Assembly (NCBI RefSeq): GCF_001045465.1
Contig: NZ_LFND01000001.1
Coordinates: 868,001 to 932,000, forward strand
Direction of reading: 5' to 3'
DNA: 64,000 nucleotides
Source of the DNA: Chryseobacterium angstadtii
GTDB taxonomy: Bacteria > Bacteroidota > Bacteroidia > Flavobacteriales > Weeksellaceae
Numbering within the stretch: position 1 is the stretch's first letter; every line of letters begins with the position of its first letter. Made by a program: the position numbers and the translations under genes. This document shows positions 59,770-64,000 of the stretch, one piece after another. The notes beneath the pieces are model-generated. The model worked only from the letters and a program-made list of their open reading frames with translations, ran no database searches and had not been told where the DNA came from.

Positions 59770-60965
59770 TATATTTTCTTTCCTTGTTTTTTTTGTTTTC
59801 CCCACCATACCAAAAATCCTGTGACAGGAAGAGAGGTACAGATGAGCCCGGTAATGAACCAGAGAATTTTTCCGAACAGTCCGAAATAGGAACCTGTATG
59901 GATATCGTAATTGGCATTGGCATATTTTTCCGCATTGCTCAGTTTCTGATGAGGTTTTTCTGCCAATAATTTTCCTGAGTATTTGTCAAATATCAGGGTG
60001 TTCCTTTCGCTGAAACGCCCTTCTTCACCGTATATGGTGACCGGGATATTTTTCAGCTCCTTGCCTTTTTTATTTTTCCCGCTGAGTGGGATTCTGAAGC
60101 TTGAAGATGTAGGATATAATTTTTGGGTTTCCCGGACCGTAAGATCATAGATGGATGGATTTTTAGCGATTAAAGAGTCCGGGGATTTCATGTCTTTTTC
60201 TTTCGGAAGCTCCAGAGAACCGGAAAGGGTAAGGTTGAAGGTATTTTTTACATACGGATACGCAAAATAGATTCCTGTAACGCTCATCAGCAAAGCCAGA
60301 AATGAGGCATAAAAGCCAAGTACGTTGTGAAGATCGTAGTTTTTACGTTTCCAGGTTTTTACATTTTCCCAGCTGAACCAGAAGCGTCCTTTTCTTGCTT
60401 TTTTGTTTTTTGGCCACCACAAAACAATTCCTGTGATGAGCATGAAGATAAACAGGACCGTAGGAATTCCCACCACATATTTTCCCCACTCGGAATTCAG
60501 AAGAAGACTCCAGTGAATGTATTTTAAGATGTTGAAGAAACTGTATTTTTCGTTGTAAACAGCCAAGACTTTTCCCGTATACTGATCTACATACACGAGT
60601 TTATTGATCTTGACTTCTTCAAAGTAATTCCAGCCTTTTTTGTTCTTTTCGTAGTATGAAAAACGGTAAGACCTGTTTTTATCCAGTGAGATTTCTACTG
60701 CATTTAGCGGATACTTTTCATTGAGTTCCAAATTGACTTTTTCCTTCAGTACAGCGATAGAAAGAGGAGATGTAGCTGTTTTCTCTACATACATCGCTTC
60801 TTTCCGGAGGCTGTTCTGTATTTCGTCTTTAAAAACATACAGAGTTCCGGTAAGCGAAACGATAAAAACAATGATACCAACGGACAAACCAAACCACAAA
60901 TGCAGCTTGGCAGACCATTTTTTTGTAAATGAAATTTTCTTCTTTGGGTGATGTTTCTTCTTCAT
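59769..60965 (-). CDS. PepSY-domain membrane protein, copy 2
   Basis: The 398-aa paralogue of the gene at 56389 has the same order of four membrane helices and PepSY regions: KWSAKLHLWFGLSVGIIVFIVSLTGTLYVFKDE, YIHWSLLLNSEWGKYVVG, RKNYDLHNVLGFYASFLALLMSVTGIYF, and ANYDIHTGSYFGL. TAA overlaps the receptor start. Two receptor-PepSY pairs in a row point to tandem duplication of an iron-uptake module. Confidence 0.92.
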   Translation of the reverse strand: MKKKHHPKKKISFTKKWSAKLHLWFGLSVGIIVFIVSLTGTLYVFKDEIQNSLRKEAMYVEKTATSPLSIAVLKEKVNLELNEKYPLNAVEISLDKNRSYRFSYYEKNKKGWNYFEEVKINKLVYVDQYTGKVLAVYNEKYSFFNILKYIHWSLLLNSEWGKYVVGIPTVLFIFMLITGIVLWWPKNKKARKGRFWFSWENVKTWKRKNYDLHNVLGFYASFLALLMSVTGIYFAYPYVKNTFNLTLSGSLELPKEKDMKSPDSLIAKNPSIYDLTVRETQKLYPTSSSFRIPLSGKNKKGKELKNIPVTIYGEEGRFSERNTLIFDKYSGKLLAEKPHQKLSNAEKYANANYDIHTGSYFGLFGKILWFITGLICTSLPVTGFLVWWGKQKKQGKKI

Positions 60966-60969
60966 AGCA

Positions 60970-60999
60970 AAAAGTTAACCTCCAAAGAGGCTAACTTTT
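60970..60999 (-). terminator. Terminator after TonB receptor copy 2
   Basis: AAAAGTTAACCTC (60970-60982) and GAGGCTAACTTTT (60987-60999) pair with one mismatch. On the minus strand TTTTTG follows. It separates the receptor at 61006 from the PepSY gene. Confidence 0.75.
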
Positions 61000-61005
61000 G
61001 ATTAT

Positions 61006-63198
61006 TTAAAATTTATATCCTATTGAAAGTCTGAAGTTTGTTGGTGCTTCTGCCTGATAATAGTAATAATTAGCATAAGGAGAACCTGAATAAAGGTATC
61101 TGTTAAATATATTAAATACATTTAGTCCAACTCTGAATTTAGTATTTTCCCAAGACGCACCTGCATCAAATTTTACATAGTCGTTCATTTGTTTGGTATT
61201 GGTACCTCCCCAGTCCCAGCTGCTTCTATCTCCAAGATAGGTTCCTCCAAAGCTTAATCCAAACCCTTCTAATAATCCGTCAGTAAATGTGTAGTTCAGC
61301 CACCCATTTACCGTATGTTTTGCATAGCCGGGAACTCTTTTTCCTTCAGGATTGTTTTGAGGGTCGTTAGATTCTACAATTTTATTTTCAGTAAATGCAT
61401 AGTTGAAGATAGTATTGAACCCTCTCGTAATTTCTCCTTTAAGGTCGAATTCTACTCCCTGAACCCTTGTTTTCCCAAGTAAAATTGAGAATTGCTCACT
61501 TGGGCTATTGGCAGGGTCATTTACCGTAGCGTTATTTTTTATGATGTTATAGGCAGAGATTGTTGTGTTCCATTTTCCTCCAAGCCAATCTTTCTTTACC
61601 CCAATTTCCATATTGTTCCCGGTGATGGGCTTTACAGTGCTTCCATCTCTGAAAATAGCAGCCTGTGGAACGAATGCCTGATCGTATAGACCATATACAG
61701 ACATACTCTCATCAATAGAGTAACTGATGCCAATACGCGGAGTTACTTTATCAGCTACAGATTTGGTTCCATAGTTATTTTCCTTTACGTTGGTGTAACG
61801 TGCAGCAATGGTAAGCCTCAATTTATCATCTAAAAATCCTAATTCATCCTGTAAATATAAACCGGTATAATTTTGCTCAATAGTGCTTCCTGCTCCTGCT
61901 CTTACAGAAAGAGGTTTACTGGTTCCATCAAATGCTTTATACTCTCCGTTTGGACCGAAGTAAGCATTTGTGCCATTGATTCCATAGTTTTTTGTTTCTA
62001 AATTATACCAATAGTTGTGATCAGCAGGTGCATTGTAATCATCATTAGCATTATATTTATCAAGATTATAGCCTTGAGACCAGTCAGCCATATATTTTTT
62101 GCTTCCTAAATCCAGGCCTGCTAAAATCTTGTGAGAAACAAAGCCTGTTTTTGCATAACCATTTAAGAATACCTGTCCAAATTTCATTGTGTTATCAGCT
62201 TCCCAGTAATTAACGCGGCGGATCATATAGTTTCCTTCAAAATTACTTGGCCAGATGTCACTTCCCATAGTATATTCATTTACATACGTTAACTGGGAAG
62301 TTAACTTCCAATTTTCATTGAAGTTATGCTGTAAATTGATGTTTACCGTGTTATTGTCAACTTTTGTTGGATCAATGCTCGGGTCAGTGTGGGTATAACT
62401 TGCCGGCCTAGTTGCATATCCATCAAAACTGAAAACATAAGCAGAACCTACTTCAGACATTTTAGCTTTCTGATAAATATATTCTGCCGTTAAAGTAGTT
62501 TTATCAGTCAGGTTTACTTTTAGGGAAGGATTGATAATATATCTGTCATTGAATTCATAGTCTCTGAAACTGTTTCTGTTCTGAGCCATTAAATTTAATC
62601 TGAAAGCTACTTTTTCAGTAATTTTAGTGTCAACGTCAGCTTCTCCCCGGTACATATTATAGCTTCCAAGAGTTACTCTTGCCGTTCCGTTTAATGCATT
62701 CCCTGTAGGCTTCTTAGTGACAATATTATAAATACCGCTTGGTTCACCATTTGACATCAAGAAACCTGAAGGACCTTTGATGAACTCAATGTGATCTACA
62801 AAGCTCATATCCTCGCTTAATGGCCCCCAGTTAGAAGTTACGTTTACTCCGTTCATAAATGCAGCAGCTCTTGAACCTCTCATGTTTACTCTCGTATACA
62901 TATCGCCCCAGTGCTCCAGTCTTTGTGCTCCGGCAACGTTTCTCAAAACACCGTCGCTTAAAGTGGTAACCTGTTGGTCTTCCAATGCACGGGCAGTAAT
63001 AATGGAAATGTTTTGTGGAATCTTAATAAGGTCTTCATTCAGACGGAGAGAAGATGATCCCTGTTTTTCTACATATTTTTTATAATATCTTCCGTTGACA
63101 ACCACTTCCTCAATATCATTCGATTTAAGGGTGTCTTTTTCCTGAGCTATAGCCAAAACAGATGTTAGTAATGCGGCTCCTATAGTTATTTTTTTCAT
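61006..63198 (-). CDS. TonB-dependent siderophore receptor, copy 2
   Basis: The 730-aa receptor has signal peptide MKKITIGAALLTSVLAIAQ and a TonB box region DIEEVVVNG. The siderophore-type plug (TIGR01783-like: LIKIPQNISIITARALEDQQVTTLSDGVLRNVAGAQ, VNMRGSRAAAF, IEFIKGPSGFLMSNGEPSGIYNIVTKKP) is followed by a barrel ending IGYKF. It is full length and should bind a ferric siderophore. Confidence 0.94.
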   Translation of the reverse strand: MKKITIGAALLTSVLAIAQEKDTLKSNDIEEVVVNGRYYKKYVEKQGSSSLRLNEDLIKIPQNISIITARALEDQQVTTLSDGVLRNVAGAQRLEHWGDMYTRVNMRGSRAAAFMNGVNVTSNWGPLSEDMSFVDHIEFIKGPSGFLMSNGEPSGIYNIVTKKPTGNALNGTARVTLGSYNMYRGEADVDTKITEKVAFRLNLMAQNRNSFRDYEFNDRYIINPSLKVNLTDKTTLTAEYIYQKAKMSEVGSAYVFSFDGYATRPASYTHTDPSIDPTKVDNNTVNINLQHNFNENWKLTSQLTYVNEYTMGSDIWPSNFEGNYMIRRVNYWEADNTMKFGQVFLNGYAKTGFVSHKILAGLDLGSKKYMADWSQGYNLDKYNANDDYNAPADHNYWYNLETKNYGINGTNAYFGPNGEYKAFDGTSKPLSVRAGAGSTIEQNYTGLYLQDELGFLDDKLRLTIAARYTNVKENNYGTKSVADKVTPRIGISYSIDESMSVYGLYDQAFVPQAAIFRDGSTVKPITGNNMEIGVKKDWLGGKWNTTISAYNIIKNNATVNDPANSPSEQFSILLGKTRVQGVEFDLKGEITRGFNTIFNYAFTENKIVESNDPQNNPEGKRVPGYAKHTVNGWLNYTFTDGLLEGFGLSFGGTYLGDRSSWDWGGTNTKQMNDYVKFDAGASWENTKFRVGLNVFNIFNRYLYSGSPYANYYYYQAEAPTNFRLSIGYKF

Positions 63199-63235
63199 TG
63201 TAAATCTAGCTGAAAACTTTTGAAATAATGAGTCT

Positions 63236-64000
63236 TTAGAATTTGTAGGTTACACTTCCCAAAGCATTGATAAGCGTCTGAGGATTCGCTGTTGTAAACC
63301 CTACCCAATAATGCTGGTTGGTAAAATTATCAACCTTTACACCGATTCTGAATTTCTTGGTGTCATAAAAAGCACTTGCATTGAGTACCAAATAGCTTGG
63401 AAGGATAAACACATCTCTTCCCGTAACATTTTTATTTACATCCAGAATATTATTATTTAAAATGGCATTCGCATTCGCATAGTTTCCGCCTAAACCAAAT
63501 CCAAATCCTTTTAAGCTTCCTTCAAGAATCTGATAACTTGCATAGATGCTTGCTAACCATGGTGAGCCTGCAGTACCTGGCCTTCTTCCTTTTGTTGCCG
63601 CATCAGATTCCATATATTTTGAATCATTATAGCTAACACCTCCTACTAATGATAATCCTTTTAATAAATAGGCATTTACTTCCAATTCCACACCTTCACT
63701 TTTCAGTTGGCCTGCCTGGGTTTGAAGAGCATTTGCTCCTGAATATCCTGTTGTAACTAAAGAATTTTTTACTCGGATATTGTAATAGCTTAATGTTGCG
63801 TTTACTCTTCCTTTGAAGATACTTCCTTTAAAACCTCCTTCAAACTGATTGGCTCTTTCCGGATCTGATAGAACAGGATCTGTTCCGGCAGCTGTAAATA
63901 TGTAGCCATTACTTTTGAAACTGTTCTGATAATTTCCGAAAACAGAGAATTTATCTTTTATAATCTGATAGGTTACCCCAAATTTTGGTGAAAATGCAGA
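63236..64000 (-). CDS. TonB-dependent siderophore receptor, copy 3 (partial, C-terminal)
   Basis: The gene runs off the right edge; the visible frame (about 254 residues) starts inside the barrel (FSPKFGVTYQIIKDKFSVFGNYQNSFK) and ends VTYKF with stop at 63236. It contains SYNDSKYMESDAATKGRRPGTAG and FYDTKKFRIGVKVDNFTNQHYWVG, typical of the last strands of ferric-siderophore receptors. It lies 37 bp ahead of copy 2 in the same direction, so the two are probably cotranscribed. Confidence 0.9.
   Translation of the reverse strand, partial: SAFSPKFGVTYQIIKDKFSVFGNYQNSFKSNGYIFTAAGTDPVLSDPERANQFEGGFKGSIFKGRVNATLSYYNIRVKNSLVTTGYSGANALQTQAGQLKSEGVELEVNAYLLKGLSLVGGVSYNDSKYMESDAATKGRRPGTAGSPWLASIYASYQILEGSLKGFGFGLGGNYANANAILNNNILDVNKNVTGRDVFILPSYLVLNASAFYDTKKFRIGVKVDNFTNQHYWVGFTTANPQTLINALGSVTYKF

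Overview
The window comes from the chromosome of a low-GC member of the Bacteroidota, most likely a Chryseobacterium-type flavobacterium (inferred). The evidence is the TAnnTTTG-type -7 promoter elements, no clear Shine-Dalgarno signals, a type IX secretion (T9SS) sorting tail, several TonB-dependent receptors, PepSY reductase-like membrane proteins, GH3 and DUF5690 families, and a Bacteroidota-type dcw order lacking murF and ddl.

Layout. 1-2.2 kb: end of an unidentified gene, then a MocR-type regulator and a GNAT acetyltransferase. 2.2-11.4 kb: a probable organophosphonate locus on the minus strand, with an XRE-cupin regulator, TonB receptor, DUF5690 permease, TIGR03364-like FAD oxidoreductase and TIGR03351-like phosphonatase. 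A T9SS-secreted phosphodiesterase lies just beyond. A shared palindrome (TTTAC-N5-GTAAA) stands before the receptor operon and, as two copies, before the phosphodiesterase. 11.4-15.4 kb: an OmpR-type two-component system flanked by direct repeats, followed by a UspA-like protein and a DUF1275 membrane protein behind an array of 11-bp-spaced TAATC boxes. 15.5-21.2 kb: a structured intergenic element, mutL with degenerate endonuclease motifs, rhomboid, two tandem EEP-family genes and two lipoproteins. 21.6-23.1 kb: GH3 family.

23.2-27.6 kb: an AT-rich accessory island with an EamA permease, a TusA-like sulfur carrier, an unrecognised Cys-containing 250-aa protein and a cysteine-desulfurase-like enzyme. 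Directly after it come three nearly identical tandem class II (serine-like) tRNA genes with abnormal anticodon arms. This is my best candidate for an undescribed system.

27.6-46.0 kb: bacilliredoxin, then yqeY and the complete dcw cluster on the minus strand (mraZ to ftsZ), with a four-helix-bundle gene inserted between murE and mraY. Three copies of a two-hairpin element with compensatory base changes sit in dcw spacers. mraZ has the TGGGA-N5 operator. 46.0-56.3 kb: alpha/beta hydrolase, engB, ElaA-type GNAT, small secreted and TM2 proteins, a lone HSDR_N-type nuclease-like protein, a lipoprotein TPR histidine kinase with its response regulator, msrA, and a ROK kinase without the usual zinc cysteines. 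56.4-64.0 kb: an iron-uptake locus with two PepSY proteins and three TonB siderophore-type receptors, the last running off the window.
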